Source: Hyphococcus flavus (lineage in GTDB: Bacteria > Pseudomonadota > Alphaproteobacteria > Caulobacterales > Parvularculaceae). Taken from it: 64,000 nt of DNA. Positions 9,881 through 18,664 of this stretch are shown in pieces. Positions within the stretch are counted from its first letter, which is position 1. Each line of letters begins with the position of its first letter. The notes under the pieces were generated by a model. That model saw only the letters and a list, made by a program, of their open reading frames with translations, did not search any database and was not told where the DNA came from. A program made the position numbers and the translations under genes. The DNA lies in contig NZ_CP118166.1 of NCBI RefSeq assembly GCF_028748065.1, forward strand, positions 2,681,501 to 2,745,500. The letters run 5' to 3'.

Positions 9881-10123
9881 GACTACGGTAGGTTTACGCA
9901 ATCCATCTACTCGTCTTTGCAGACTCGACCTGCAACCCAAAAGCCCCTCGGCGCGCCGAAGCGGGTGAAACCGGGAAGTGGGAAGAGGTGCGAACAAGGG
10001 TGCCCAAAGCCGCATAATTCCCTGTGTATTAGGCCTGGTCATTGCCTTTTCACCGATAGCCGACAATTGTGTGATACTGCCCGACAGTAATTCGGCGACC
10101 CGAGACCAATCGTGGAGCTAGTA

Positions 10124-10399
10124 ATGTTTATTATTGAGGACGAGGCACACGCCGAACTCCAAAATGGAGAATTTGAAACTCGACAAGACGCAATGACCGA
10201 ATTGATGCGCCGCGCAAGAATTCGTTGGGATAAGGAGCCCAATCTCGCGCCATGCACGAGTTTGAGAACATGTGGTCGTCGTTACGAATTGGTGGAGTAC
10301 GACAAGTCAGCGACGCCTTGGAAAGAGCTATCCAGAAGACTGATTCTAGAAATCAGCGCCAAGGGCGTACACTGGCATGCCGCGGCGAACGAGGAATGA
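10124..10399 (+). CDS. Conserved small protein of unknown function
   Basis: 91 aa starting MFIIEDEAHAELQNGEF. The ATG at 10124 is preferred over the GTG at 10112 because GGAGCT at 10114 is then a well-spaced ribosome site. The composition is that of a real soluble protein: EPNLAPCTS, TCGRRYELVEYD, then an SRRLILEISAKGVHW C-terminus. I recall similar short proteins across alphaproteobacteria with no assigned role. No membrane segment or signal peptide. It lies alone between a palindromic element and the riboswitch-led methionine operon, with about 230 bases of featureless DNA after it. Confidence 0.75.
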   Translation: MFIIEDEAHAELQNGEFETRQDAMTELMRRARIRWDKEPNLAPCTSLRTCGRRYELVEYDKSATPWKELSRRLILEISAKGVHWHAAANEE

Positions 10400-10631
10400 C
10401 CTGTCTGGGCCGATAGCAGACATCAGACCCAAAGCGGTTCTTGGCTGACTGAATGGTGATCGAAATAGCTGTAGGAAATCAACAAACTAAAAAGTTGGCG
10501 CACTCGTTCGGATTTGAACTATAGGCTTTCAGACAAAAAAACCGGCTGGAAGTACAGTATTATCAAAGGGCGATAAACCATCACGGGCATAGCCATTCCT
10601 GCCAATTTCCGGCTCCCCATAAAATATCCTG

Positions 10632-10660
10632 TTGACGGCTTCGCAGTTGCGAAGTAAACG
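10632..10660 (+). promoter_or_regulatory. Putative sigma-70-type promoter of the methionine operon
   Basis: TTGACG at 10632-10637 and TAAACG at 10655-10660 are separated by exactly 17 bases. A transcript would start near 10667, immediately before the first base of riboswitch helix P1 at 10669. The -10 hexamer is only a fair match, but the placement relative to the aptamer supports the call. Confidence 0.5.
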
Positions 10661-10668
10661 TCTCGTCA

Positions 10669-10792
10669 ACTCATCAAGACCAGCCGAGGGATAGGCCCGT
10701 TGACGCTGGGGCAACCGTCAGGAAATCAGACCGGTTTTCTGGAAAGGTGCCAATTCCTACGAGACAAGGGTTTCTTTTCTCGAGAGATGGGT
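10669..10792 (+). ncRNA. SAM-I (S-box) riboswitch aptamer
   Basis: Matches the S-box consensus in order. P1 5' strand ACTCATC (10669-10675) pairs with GATGGGT (10786-10792). Then CAAGA; a P2 helix from CCAGC (10680) to GCTGG (10705); the inner GAGGGATAGGCCC; the hallmark GGGGCAACC; a P3 stem-loop (TCAGGAAA pairing with TTTTCTGGA); AAGGTGCCAATTCCTAC; and a P4 stem (GAGACAAGG...CTCGAGAG region). It precedes metX by about 110 bases. SAM-I aptamers bind S-adenosylmethionine and repress methionine genes. I judged this by eye; a covariance-model search against RF00162 would be decisive. Confidence 0.88.
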
Positions 10793-10824
10793 CGGACGAA
10801 GAACGAGGCTATGCTCGTCCGATG
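10792..10824 (+). promoter_or_regulatory. Expression-platform hairpin of the SAM-I riboswitch
   Basis: TCGGACGA (10792-10799) can pair with TCGTCCGA (10817-10824). Its first base is shared with P1. A competing inner hairpin ACGAG/CTCGT exists in the loop. No U-run follows, so this is not a standard intrinsic terminator; control by Rho or at translation is more likely, though the metX start is about 80 bases further on. Confidence 0.4.
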
Positions 10825-10903
10825 AGGTCTCAAGCGAATTTCTGAAATGAGTGTGCGCCGCTTTTGCGGTGTTCGGTTTTGGAAATGACGCGAGAGACGA
10901 GCC

Positions 10904-11899
10904 ATGGCAAGCGCGCAAATCGAGACGGAAGAAACGGTTCTTCGCAAAACGGTGCTCTATAGCGAAGTCAGCATTTTTCTGCCCGGCGATATTGAACTCG
11001 ACAGCGGCGAAACGTTGTCGAAACCGGAGCTCAGCGTACGCATTTACGGTGACCTTACTCAGCCTGTCGTTGCGGCGGCGGGCGGCGTTTCCTCTGGGCG
11101 GATCATTGCCGATACCAGTGAAGACCGCGGCTGGTGGCAGGAGTTTGTGTCGGCTGGCGGCGCCATCAATCTCGATGAATATTGCGTCATCGGTTTTGAT
11201 TTTCTGCCCAATCCCGGCGAGGCGGCGCGCACCATTTCAACTGCGGATCAGGCGCGTGCATTCGCCCATGCCCTCGACATCATCGGCGTTGAAAAGCTTT
11301 ACGCCTTTGCCGGCGCTTCCTATGGCGGCATGGTCGGGCTGAAATTTGCCGAATTGTTCCCCGAACGGATTGAAAAGCTCATCGCCATATCGGCACCTGA
11401 CCGTCCGCACCCGGCGGCAACGGCGCAGCGGGGAGTGCAGCGCCGGATCATCCAGTTCGCCAATGACTGCGGCAGGCCGGAGGAGGGCGTGTCGCTCGCC
11501 CGCCAGCTCGCCATGGTGTCTTACCGCACGCCGGAAGAGTTCGAACAACGTTTCGCGAGCAACGCATACGGCGAGGCCGCGGGCGCGCCTTACGATATTT
11601 GCGAATATCTGATCGCGCGGGGCGAGGCGTATGACGTGAGTGCCGAGCGATACCTGACGCTTTCCGATTCCATCGACCGTCATCGCGCCGATCCGGCAAA
11701 AATTAAGGCCGACACGCTTGTCATTGCGGCAACCAGTGACCGTCTGTCGCCGCCTGCGGATTTGAAACGATTAGCCGGTGTGATCGACGCGGCGCGGTTT
11801 GTCGAAATTCCATCCCTTTTTGGTCATGACGCCTTTTTGAAAGAGCCCGGCGCCATTGGCCCCCACATCAAAGAATTCCTAAAAGGAGCCAAGTCATGA
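10904..11899 (+). CDS. metX: Homoserine O-acyltransferase (MetX-like)
   Basis: Alpha/beta-hydrolase enzyme, 331 aa, activating homoserine by O-acetylation or O-succinylation, the first dedicated step to methionine. Catalytic triad visible: nucleophile Ser139 in GASYGGM, Asp279 in ATSDRLSPP, His308 in FGHDAF. It is shorter than the common 370-residue MetX and resembles the compact type I recall from Xanthomonas-like bacteria; the acyl donor cannot be decided from sequence. It is the first gene behind the SAM-I riboswitch, and its stop overlaps the metB start (ATGA). The surrounding metB and hom genes confirm the pathway. Confidence 0.88.
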   Translation: MASAQIETEETVLRKTVLYSEVSIFLPGDIELDSGETLSKPELSVRIYGDLTQPVVAAAGGVSSGRIIADTSEDRGWWQEFVSAGGAINLDEYCVIGFDFLPNPGEAARTISTADQARAFAHALDIIGVEKLYAFAGASYGGMVGLKFAELFPERIEKLIAISAPDRPHPAATAQRGVQRRIIQFANDCGRPEEGVSLARQLAMVSYRTPEEFEQRFASNAYGEAAGAPYDICEYLIARGEAYDVSAERYLTLSDSIDRHRADPAKIKADTLVIAATSDRLSPPADLKRLAGVIDAARFVEIPSLFGHDAFLKEPGAIGPHIKEFLKGAKS

Positions 11900-13107
11900 G
11901 TGAGTCATTCCGTCCGGAAACCATTATCGCGGGCGCAGGCGTCGCCGACGATCCGGCGTTCAACTCCGTTGCGCCGCCGTTGCATTTGTCTGCAACATAC
12001 GGCTGGAACGATCCGCTTGAAAAGCCGCAATATGATTATGCGCGTTCGGGCAACCCGACACGCACGCAACTGGAAAACGCGTTGGCCCAGCTTGAGGGCG
12101 GCGCGCGCGGCGTTGTGGTTTCTTCCGGTATGGCGGCGCTTGATCTTGCGCTGAACCTCGTCAATCCGGGCGAGCTCGTGCTGGCGCCGCATGATTGTTA
12201 CGGCGGCACGCACCGCCTGCTAACGGCGCGCGCCAAACGCGGGCATTTCGAGCTGGCCTTTGCGAACCAGACCAGTGCTGTTGAGCTGAAAAACGCGTTT
12301 GCGATGAAGCCTAAGCTGGTGTTGATCGAAACGCCGTCAAACCCGCTTTTGCGAATTACCGATATTCGCGGCATTGTCGCGCTCGCAAGGGAATGCGGTG
12401 CCATCACTGTCGCTGACAACACATTCCTGTCGCCGGCCTTGCAACAACCGCTGGCGCTTGGCTGTGACGTGGTTGTTCATTCGACAACGAAATTCATTAA
12501 CGGCCATTCGGATGTGGTTGGCGGTGCAGTCATCGCCAGGGAACAGGCGCTCGGTGATGAGCTTGCCTGGTGGGCCAACTGTACGGGCGTCACCGGGGCG
12601 CCGTTCGATTCCTTTTTGACCTTGCGCGGGCTTCGCACGCTGTTCCCCAGGCTGGAGCGGCAACAGAAAACAGCAAACGACGTCGTATCGGCGCTTGCTG
12701 CTGATGAAAGAGTATCGCGCGTTTACTATCCCGGGCTCGAAAGCCATCCCGGGCATGAAGTCGCCAAAGCGCAACAGGCCGGGTTCGGGGCCATGTTCAG
12801 CGTGGAATTCGCTGAGGGCGTCGATGTGATCAAGCTTTTACGGCATCTGAACATTTTCACGATAGCAGAGTCCCTTGGCGGGTTTGAAAGCCTGGTGTGT
12901 ACGCCGGCGACAATGACCCATGCATCGATGACGCCGGAAGCGCAAAAGATCGCCGGCATTTCCGAACGGTTGGTCCGGTTTTCCATCGGGCTTGAGCATG
13001 GCGATGACTTGGTGCGAGATATACTGGCGGCGCTGGACAAGGCTGCTGGTACGGAAGAAGACAATGTGGCGTATCTGCCGGAAGGGGCGGCGAGCAAATG
13101 TGCTTAG
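11896..13107 (+). CDS. metB: Cystathionine gamma-synthase / O-acylhomoserine lyase
   Basis: PLP enzyme of the Cys/Met metabolism family, 403 aa. It joins the acyl-homoserine made by MetX to cysteine (or sulfide). Visible marks are YARSGNPTR, the SSGMAALDLAL segment, ETPSNP, VADNTFLSP and the PLP lysine Lys199 in HSTTKFINGHSDVVGG; the C-terminal SLGGFESLVCTPATMTHA is typical. Whether it works as MetB with cysteine or as a MetZ/MetY-type sulfhydrylase is not settled by motif. Start overlaps the metX stop by four bases, and hom starts inside its last codons, so the three are translationally coupled. Confidence 0.9.
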   Translation: MSESFRPETIIAGAGVADDPAFNSVAPPLHLSATYGWNDPLEKPQYDYARSGNPTRTQLENALAQLEGGARGVVVSSGMAALDLALNLVNPGELVLAPHDCYGGTHRLLTARAKRGHFELAFANQTSAVELKNAFAMKPKLVLIETPSNPLLRITDIRGIVALARECGAITVADNTFLSPALQQPLALGCDVVVHSTTKFINGHSDVVGGAVIAREQALGDELAWWANCTGVTGAPFDSFLTLRGLRTLFPRLERQQKTANDVVSALAADERVSRVYYPGLESHPGHEVAKAQQAGFGAMFSVEFAEGVDVIKLLRHLNIFTIAESLGGFESLVCTPATMTHASMTPEAQKIAGISERLVRFSIGLEHGDDLVRDILAALDKAAGTEEDNVAYLPEGAASKCA

Positions 13108-14141
13108 ATGTTGATGACAAGGACGTATCTGTGAGCAATAGCGGCGAGTTTTCTCCAAGGCGATTGCGCGTGGCGGTTGCCGGGCTTGGCGTGATCGGCG
13201 AGGGCGCCGCGCTTGAGCTGGCGAAACAAACGAAGCCTTATGGCCTTTGCGCGGCGCTTGTGCGCGATCCGGGTAAGGCTCGCGCGCAAGAACTTGAAAA
13301 CCTGCGAACCTATTCCGATCCGGCGGTGATGCTGGTTGAGCATCCGGACGTAATTGTGGATGCGTTGCCTTCTGGCGAGGTTGGCCGTTGGCTGATTGAG
13401 GCCGCGCTGAGCAAGGGTGTGAGTATCGTCACGGCGAATAAACAGGCGATCGCCGGTTCATTGGCGTTGCTGCACAAATACGCGCACGACCATGGCGCCG
13501 TTCTTTCCTATTCACCATCCGTCGGCGGCGGGGCGCCTATGGTTGAGACGGTGCGTAAAGCGCGGGAAGAAGGATCGCCGCGCGAGATCAGGGCGATCCT
13601 GAACGGGACGGTGAACTATATCCTCTCAGCGATGAAAAATGGTGCGAGTTTCACCAACGCGGTCATCAGCGCACAGGAAGCCGGCTTTGCCGAACCCGAT
13701 CCGACAGCCGATTTATCAGGCGAAGACGCAAGAGCGAAAATTTCGATCCTCACTTACGAGGCTTTTGGTCATGAGATTGACCTCGATGCTATCGAGGTAG
13801 AACCATTGTCAGCCGAAAAGGCCGGCCAGTTCGTAAAAAGCGGCGGCGTGTGGAAGCAGATCGCGCATGTGGTTAAAAGCCAGGACGGACAAACAAAGGC
13901 AAAAGTTTCGTTCGAACGAGTCGATGAAGACCCACTCTTTTCCAAGACAGAAAAAGAAGGCAACGCTTTGCGCGTGACCTGTACTGACGGCCGAGCGCTG
14001 ACATGCTCGGGCAAGGGCGCAGGACGAGCGCCGACGGTGAGCAGTATTTTCGCCGATCTTGAGCGAGTGGCGGTGAAATTAACAGCGCTGGAAGCTGAGC
14101 ACGCCAAAAACGCTTTGCGTCGCGGCAGAACCTTCAGCTAA
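13098..14141 (+). CDS. hom: Homoserine dehydrogenase (short form, no ACT domain)
   Basis: NAD(P)H-dependent reduction of aspartate semialdehyde to homoserine, 347 aa. Rossmann start RVAVAGLGVIGEG at 24-36, TANKQAIAG, SVGGGAPMVE, the family motif ILNGTVNYILSAM and the catalytic GFAEPDPTADLSGEDARAK. The regulatory ACT domain of standard 430-residue enzymes is absent, so threonine feedback by that route is unlikely; control by the upstream SAM riboswitch would fit instead. The ATG at 13098 overlaps metB by 10 bases behind GGAAGGGG; a GTG at 13131 is a possible shorter start. A second, standard hom for threonine may exist elsewhere. Confidence 0.92.
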   Translation: MCLDVDDKDVSVSNSGEFSPRRLRVAVAGLGVIGEGAALELAKQTKPYGLCAALVRDPGKARAQELENLRTYSDPAVMLVEHPDVIVDALPSGEVGRWLIEAALSKGVSIVTANKQAIAGSLALLHKYAHDHGAVLSYSPSVGGGAPMVETVRKAREEGSPREIRAILNGTVNYILSAMKNGASFTNAVISAQEAGFAEPDPTADLSGEDARAKISILTYEAFGHEIDLDAIEVEPLSAEKAGQFVKSGGVWKQIAHVVKSQDGQTKAKVSFERVDEDPLFSKTEKEGNALRVTCTDGRALTCSGKGAGRAPTVSSIFADLERVAVKLTALEAEHAKNALRRGRTFS

Positions 14142-14150
14142 AAAACGCCA

Positions 14151-15308
14151 ATGTCATCGTTGGAAAATGCGAGTGCTGCGTCTGACGCCGCAATGTCGGC
14201 GCGCGCCGCGAAACGCCTTGTGATCAAGGTGGGGTCGGCGATTTTGTGCGGCGATGGCGGCGCGGTGAGAGAACGCTGGCTGTCAACTCTTGCGAACGAT
14301 ATTACTGACTTGCGCCGCCGCGGCGTTGAAGTCGCGGTGGTGACGTCCGGCGCTATCGCTCTCGGGCGAAAAAAACTTAGGTTGTCAGGCGGATTGCGGC
14401 TTGATGAAAAACAGGCGGCGTCAGCAGCGGGTCAAACGGCGCTGGCGCAAGCGTGGCAGGCGGCGTTCGCAGCGCATGACATCAACATCGCGCAGATTTT
14501 GTTGACGCTCGATGATACAGAAGAGCGGCGCCGCTACCTTAATGCGCGCGCAACCATGCGTACGGTTCTTGACCTTGGCGCGATACCGCTCATCAATGAG
14601 AATGATACGATCGCCACGAGCGAAATAAGATATGGCGACAACGACCGCCTTGCCGCGCATGCAGCGCAACTTATAGATGCGGATGTATTGGTGATCCTTT
14701 CCGATGTGGATGGTCTTTATACGGCTGATCCGAGACGGGATGCGGCGGCGGCGCACATACCCGTCATCGACGCTATCACGCCTGAGATCGAAGCGGCGGC
14801 AAAAGGACCGAACACAGATGCTGGCGTCGGCTCTGGCGGCATGGCGTCAAAAGTAGCGGCAGCGAAAATCGCGTGTCGCGCCGGGTGTGCCGCAATTTTA
14901 GCACCGGGTGTTATCGATAATCCCTTAAAGACTGTTCTTGATGGCGGTAAGGCGACCCTGTTCAAGGCCGCCACCTCTAAAGAGCGCGCGCGCCGCCAGT
15001 GGATCGCCGGGCGGCTAAAGGCGGCAGGTAGCGTCACGGTTGATGCCGGCGCCGCAAAGGCGTTGACCACCGGCGCAAGCTTGTTGCCGGCGGGCGTGAC
15101 GTCGGTTTCCGGTGACTTCTCACGCGGTGACGCGATAAATATCGCGGGCCCAGACGGTGTTGTTATCGGCAAAGGACTTTCTGCATTCGATGCGGAAGAG
15201 GTCAAAAACATCGCCGGCAAAAAATCGGATGAGATTGAAAATATCCTCGGATATCGACGCCGCCCGGCGGTGATTGAAAAAGACGATCTTGTAATGAAAG
15301 CAGAGTAG
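14151..15308 (+). CDS. proB: Glutamate 5-kinase
   Basis: First enzyme of proline synthesis: glutamate + ATP to gamma-glutamyl phosphate. 385 aa, with an amino-acid kinase domain (VIKVGSAIL near residues 24-32, VVTSGAIALG, NENDTIAT, ILSDVDGLYTADPR, GSGGMASKVAAAK) followed by a C-terminal PUA domain (VDAGAAKALTTGASLLPAGV, then FSRGDAINI). The start lies nine bases after the hom stop and the stop touches the proA start, so it probably belongs to the riboswitch-led transcript, an unusual position for proB. Confidence 0.95.
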   Translation: MSSLENASAASDAAMSARAAKRLVIKVGSAILCGDGGAVRERWLSTLANDITDLRRRGVEVAVVTSGAIALGRKKLRLSGGLRLDEKQAASAAGQTALAQAWQAAFAAHDINIAQILLTLDDTEERRRYLNARATMRTVLDLGAIPLINENDTIATSEIRYGDNDRLAAHAAQLIDADVLVILSDVDGLYTADPRRDAAAAHIPVIDAITPEIEAAAKGPNTDAGVGSGGMASKVAAAKIACRAGCAAILAPGVIDNPLKTVLDGGKATLFKAATSKERARRQWIAGRLKAAGSVTVDAGAAKALTTGASLLPAGVTSVSGDFSRGDAINIAGPDGVVIGKGLSAFDAEEVKNIAGKKSDEIENILGYRRRPAVIEKDDLVMKAE

Positions 15309-16592
15309 ATGACCGAGGCGTTTTCTGCATATAGCTCTTTGACGGCATACATGAACGCGATTGGCGTGCGGGCGAAAGGCGCCGCGCGGGCGATGGCGTC
15401 TGCTCCGGGAAGTAAAAAAAACGAAGCGCTAAAATTAGCTGCTGCAAGTATTCGCGATCGCTCAGATCAAATCCTAGACATCAATGCGAATGAACTTGCT
15501 GTCGCGAAAGAAAAAAACGTAACTGACGCCTTTCTTGATCGTATGATGCTTAATGGCGATCGGATTGAGGGGATTGCTAACACTCTCGAAGACGTCGCCG
15601 CGCTTGATGACCCGGTCGGCAAAGTCATTTCAAAATGGACGCGCCCCAATGGCCTGGAAATCGAACGAGTCAGAACGCCTATAGGCGTCATGGCCGTAAT
15701 CTATGAAAGCCGGCCCAATGTAACGGTGGACGCTGCGGCGATTGCCGTAAAAGGTGGCAATGCCGTCATCCTGCGCGGCGGCTCGGAATGTATTGAAACC
15801 AACAAGGCTTTGTTCGGATGTTTCTCCGGCGCACTCGTGAAAGCCGGTTTATCTGAAAACGCTGTTCAGTTTGTAGAAACGCCTGACCGTGACGCGGTGG
15901 GCGCACTGCTTTCGGGGATCGACGGGAACGTCGATCTTGTTATTCCGCGCGGCGGCAAGTCGCTGGTGGCGCGGGTGCAGTCGGATGCGCGCGTGCCGGT
16001 GCTCTCTCATCTTGACGGCATCTGTCATGTCTATGTTGATCGCGATACCGATCCGCGAAAAGCTGTCGACATCGTCGTTAATTCCAAGATGCGGCGGACG
16101 GGCGTTTGCGGCGCAGCGGAAACGCTGCTGATCGACGCGGCGATCGCAAACGAAATTTGGCCCGCTATCGCGCAAGCCTTGCGAGATAAGGGATGCGAAA
16201 TACGCGGCGATGCGAATATCCGGAAACTGGATGCGTCTGTTGCCGCCGCGTCAGAAGAAGATTGGCGAACGGAGTATCTGGCGCCGATCCTTTCCGTCGC
16301 CGTCGTGGACGGCGTGACAGGGGCCATCGGACATATCGCCAATTATTCTTCAGGGCATACGGAATCCATTGTCACGGAAAACTTTGTTACGGCTGAAACG
16401 TTCATCAACGGCGTCGACAGCGCCATCGTGCTGCATAACGCTTCCACTCAGTTCGCGGACGGCGGGGAGTTTGGGCTCGGCGCTGAAATCGGCATCGCCA
16501 CGGGACGTCTTCACGCGCGCGGACCGGTAGGCGTTGAAGAACTGACTACATACAAGAATGTTGTGCGTGGCACAGGGCAGATCAGGCCTTAG
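15309..16592 (+). CDS. proA: Gamma-glutamyl phosphate reductase
   Basis: Second proline enzyme: NADPH reduction of gamma-glutamyl phosphate to glutamate semialdehyde. 427 aa, full length. Aldehyde-dehydrogenase-like motifs are clear: RTPIGVMAVIYESRPNVTVDAA, KGGNAVILRGGSE, the catalytic cysteine in RRTGVCGAAETLLID, and the C-terminal FGLGAEIGIATGRLHARGPVG. Its ATG follows the proB TAG directly with no spacer. No intrinsic terminator is visible in the 140 bases after its stop, before the ilv leader. Confidence 0.96.
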   Translation: MTEAFSAYSSLTAYMNAIGVRAKGAARAMASAPGSKKNEALKLAAASIRDRSDQILDINANELAVAKEKNVTDAFLDRMMLNGDRIEGIANTLEDVAALDDPVGKVISKWTRPNGLEIERVRTPIGVMAVIYESRPNVTVDAAAIAVKGGNAVILRGGSECIETNKALFGCFSGALVKAGLSENAVQFVETPDRDAVGALLSGIDGNVDLVIPRGGKSLVARVQSDARVPVLSHLDGICHVYVDRDTDPRKAVDIVVNSKMRRTGVCGAAETLLIDAAIANEIWPAIAQALRDKGCEIRGDANIRKLDASVAAASEEDWRTEYLAPILSVAVVDGVTGAIGHIANYSSGHTESIVTENFVTAETFINGVDSAIVLHNASTQFADGGEFGLGAEIGIATGRLHARGPVGVEELTTYKNVVRGTGQIRP

Positions 16593-16733
16593 CATAATCT
16601 GCTACTCAAATGTGCGCGGCGTGCGCTTCAAAAGAAAATTTCGACAAAACGGGCATTTTTTGCTTGTTTGTTAACGACTTCCTGTTGTAAGCGGTTTTCT
16701 GCGCTGCAACACAAGGCGCGTTTGGGGAAAACA

Positions 16734-16877
16734 ATGAGCGGGTTCATGGGAACGGTAACCACGGGAGAAGGCGCGAGTTTGGTCGCGAACCCTGTGGTGC
16801 TGTTTATGAGCCTGATTGTGGTGGTGGTACTCCTTATTAGCCCCTTCCGGGGAGCGGCCATGGAGCCCGCGCGCTAA
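16734..16877 (+). CDS. ilvL: ilv operon leader peptide (attenuation)
   Basis: Short frame before ilvD. From the ATG at 16734, behind TTTGGGGAAAA, it encodes 47 aa; an internal ATG at 16806 would give a 23-residue peptide. Codons 16812-16838 are nine branched-chain residues in a row, LIVVVVLLI, followed by SPFRGAAMEPAR. The ending is strikingly like E. coli IlvL as I recall it (VVVIII, PP, CGAAL). It is followed by a rho-independent terminator and then ilvD. Shortage of charged Leu/Ile/Val tRNA should stall ribosomes on this run. A small membrane protein is the alternative reading, but position and RNA pairings argue for a leader. Confidence 0.8.
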   Translation: MSGFMGTVTTGEGASLVANPVVLFMSLIVVVVLLISPFRGAAMEPAR

Positions 16878-16903
16878 AGCAACAGCAGCACGGACCTTCA
16901 GAC

Positions 16904-16932
16904 ACCCGCTCCCGAAAGGAAGCGGGTTTTTT
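16904..16932 (+). terminator. ilv attenuator (terminator with competing antiterminator)
   Basis: ACCCGCTCC (16904-16912), loop, GGAAGCGGGT (16918-16927), then a run of six T. It is 26 bases past the leader stop and 33 bases before the ilvD start. The terminator's 5' arm can instead pair with GGGAGCGG (16850-16857) through CCGCTCCC (16906-16913), an eight-pair antiterminator. That segment is itself part of a CCCC-TTCC-GGGG hairpin (16841-16852), which a ribosome stalled on the Leu/Ile/Val codons just upstream would open. All three classical attenuation states are therefore present. Confidence 0.85.
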
Positions 16933-16964
16933 CATGTCTGATGGTCCGTTCAAGGATAGAACGG

Positions 16965-18653
16965 ATGACGGAAGAAAAGCAAAAACGATCAGATGCGATC
17001 ACCAAGGGGCCGGCGCGCGCCCCGGCGCGGGCTATGCTGCGCGCAACGGGGCTTGGTGATGAAGATCTGGCGAAGCCGATGATTGCGGTGGTCAACACCT
17101 GGTCGACGGTGACGCCATGCAACATGCATCTCGATAAACTGGCGGCGCCAGTGCGCGAAGGCGTCAGAAAAGGCGGCGGCACGCCGGTTGATTTCAATAC
17201 TATCGTTGTTTCCGACGGCATCACTATGGGCGGCGAGGGAATGCGCGCCTCCCTGATCTCGCGTGAGGTGATTGCTGACTCTATTGAACTCGCCGTGCGC
17301 GGACATTCGCTCGATGCGGCTGTAATTCTCGTTGGTTGCGACAAGACATTACCGGCAGCGGCGATGGCGCTGGCGCGCATGGATATTCCCGGCGTTATTT
17401 TCTACGGCGGCACCATCATGCCGGGACACTGTAAATTTCGCGGCGAGGAAAAAGACCTTTCCATCCAGGATGTGTTCGAAGCGGTCGGCGCGCATGCCAA
17501 GGGCGATTATTCCGACGCGGAGCTGGACCAGATCGAGCGCGCGGCCTGCCCAGGCGCCGGCGCTTGCGGCGGTCAGTTTACGGCGAACACCATGGCCATG
17601 GCGCTGGCGTTTTTAGGGCTTGCGCCCATGGGCGCCGGCGATCCGCCAGCGACGGATGAAGCGAAAGCAGCCGAAGGCGCGCGCTGTGGCGAGTTAGCGG
17701 CGAAGCTCGCCCATGAAGGCAAAACCGCACGAACATTCGTCACCGAAGCGAGTTTGAAAAACGCAGCGACATCGGTCGTCGCCAGCGGCGGATCGACCAA
17801 CGCAGTGCTGCATCTCGCTGCAATAGCAGCGGAAGCTGGCGTTCCGTTCTCCATCGACCTGTTTGATGAATTATCAAGGTCAACGCCAGTCATTCTTGAT
17901 ATCAAACCGGGCGGGAAGTTTCTTGCTAAAGATTTGTACGAAGCGGGCGGCGTTCGCCTGTTTGGCAAGCGACTGATGGAAGGCGGCGCTCTGTTTGAAA
18001 CGCCAACGGTTAGTGGCGCGACAATGTTTGAGGAATTGGCGAAGGCGGACGAAACGCCCGGCCAACAGGTGGTTCGCTCCGTAGACGATCCAATAAAGAA
18101 AACCGGCGGGTTGCGCATTCTCTATGGCGATGTGGCGCCGGAAGGCAGCGTTCTCAAAACCGCGGGTTACGCTGACGCCGCATTCGAAGGGCCGGCGCGG
18201 GTTTTCGAAAGCGAGGAGGAGGCGTTTGCTGCGGTTTCTGATCGCAACATCAAGGAAGGCGACGTCGTCGTTATCCGTTATGAAGGACCGAAAGGCGGTC
18301 CGGGCATGCGTGAAATGCTTGCCGTCACCGCCGCACTCGCCGGTCAGGGATTAGCCGGCAAAGTCGCGCTGATGACGGATGGCCGGTTTTCCGGCGCATC
18401 GCACGGTTTCGTTATCGGCCATGTGGCGCCCGAAGCCGCCGCCGCCGGCCCAATCGCGCTTATCGAAGAAGGCGACATCATTCGTATTGACGCAGAAGCA
18501 CGCCGGATTGACGCCGACATCAATTGGGCGGCGCGCAAGGCTGCATTCAAGCCAAAGGCGCCAAACCGCATGGGCGGCGCATTCGACAAATTCGCAAAAC
18601 TCGTTTCATCGGCGTCGAAAGGCGCCGTCACCATTCAACCGCTGAACGACTGA
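16965..18653 (+). CDS. ilvD: Dihydroxy-acid dehydratase
   Basis: Third common step of valine/isoleucine synthesis; an iron-sulfur dehydratase of the IlvD/Edd family, 562 aa. The start is set at 16965 because AAGGA at 16952-16956 stands eight bases before it; an in-frame ATG at 16941 lies almost on the attenuator U-run. Visible motifs are [34 protein letters not shown] (cluster cysteine), [17 protein letters not shown] (another cluster cysteine) and [11 protein letters not shown]. Followed after 11 bases by ilvC. Confidence 0.95.
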   Translation: MTEEKQKRSDAITKGPARAPARAMLRATGLGDEDLAKPMIAVVNTWSTVTPCNMHLDKLAAPVREGVRKGGGTPVDFNTIVVSDGITMGGEGMRASLISREVIADSIELAVRGHSLDAAVILVGCDKTLPAAAMALARMDIPGVIFYGGTIMPGHCKFRGEEKDLSIQDVFEAVGAHAKGDYSDAELDQIERAACPGAGACGGQFTANTMAMALAFLGLAPMGAGDPPATDEAKAAEGARCGELAAKLAHEGKTARTFVTEASLKNAATSVVASGGSTNAVLHLAAIAAEAGVPFSIDLFDELSRSTPVILDIKPGGKFLAKDLYEAGGVRLFGKRLMEGGALFETPTVSGATMFEELAKADETPGQQVVRSVDDPIKKTGGLRILYGDVAPEGSVLKTAGYADAAFEGPARVFESEEEAFAAVSDRNIKEGDVVVIRYEGPKGGPGMREMLAVTAALAGQGLAGKVALMTDGRFSGASHGFVIGHVAPEAAAAGPIALIEEGDIIRIDAEARRIDADINWAARKAAFKPKAPNRMGGAFDKFAKLVSSASKGAVTIQPLND

Positions 18654-18664
18654 AGGAAGTTAAA

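Noticed and set aside
9737-10066. Minus-strand frame of 109 codons
   Set aside because: It lies over palindromic element copy 2; its VVVIPAPEPGS and WIPDQVRDD stretches are the usual false translation of such repeats.
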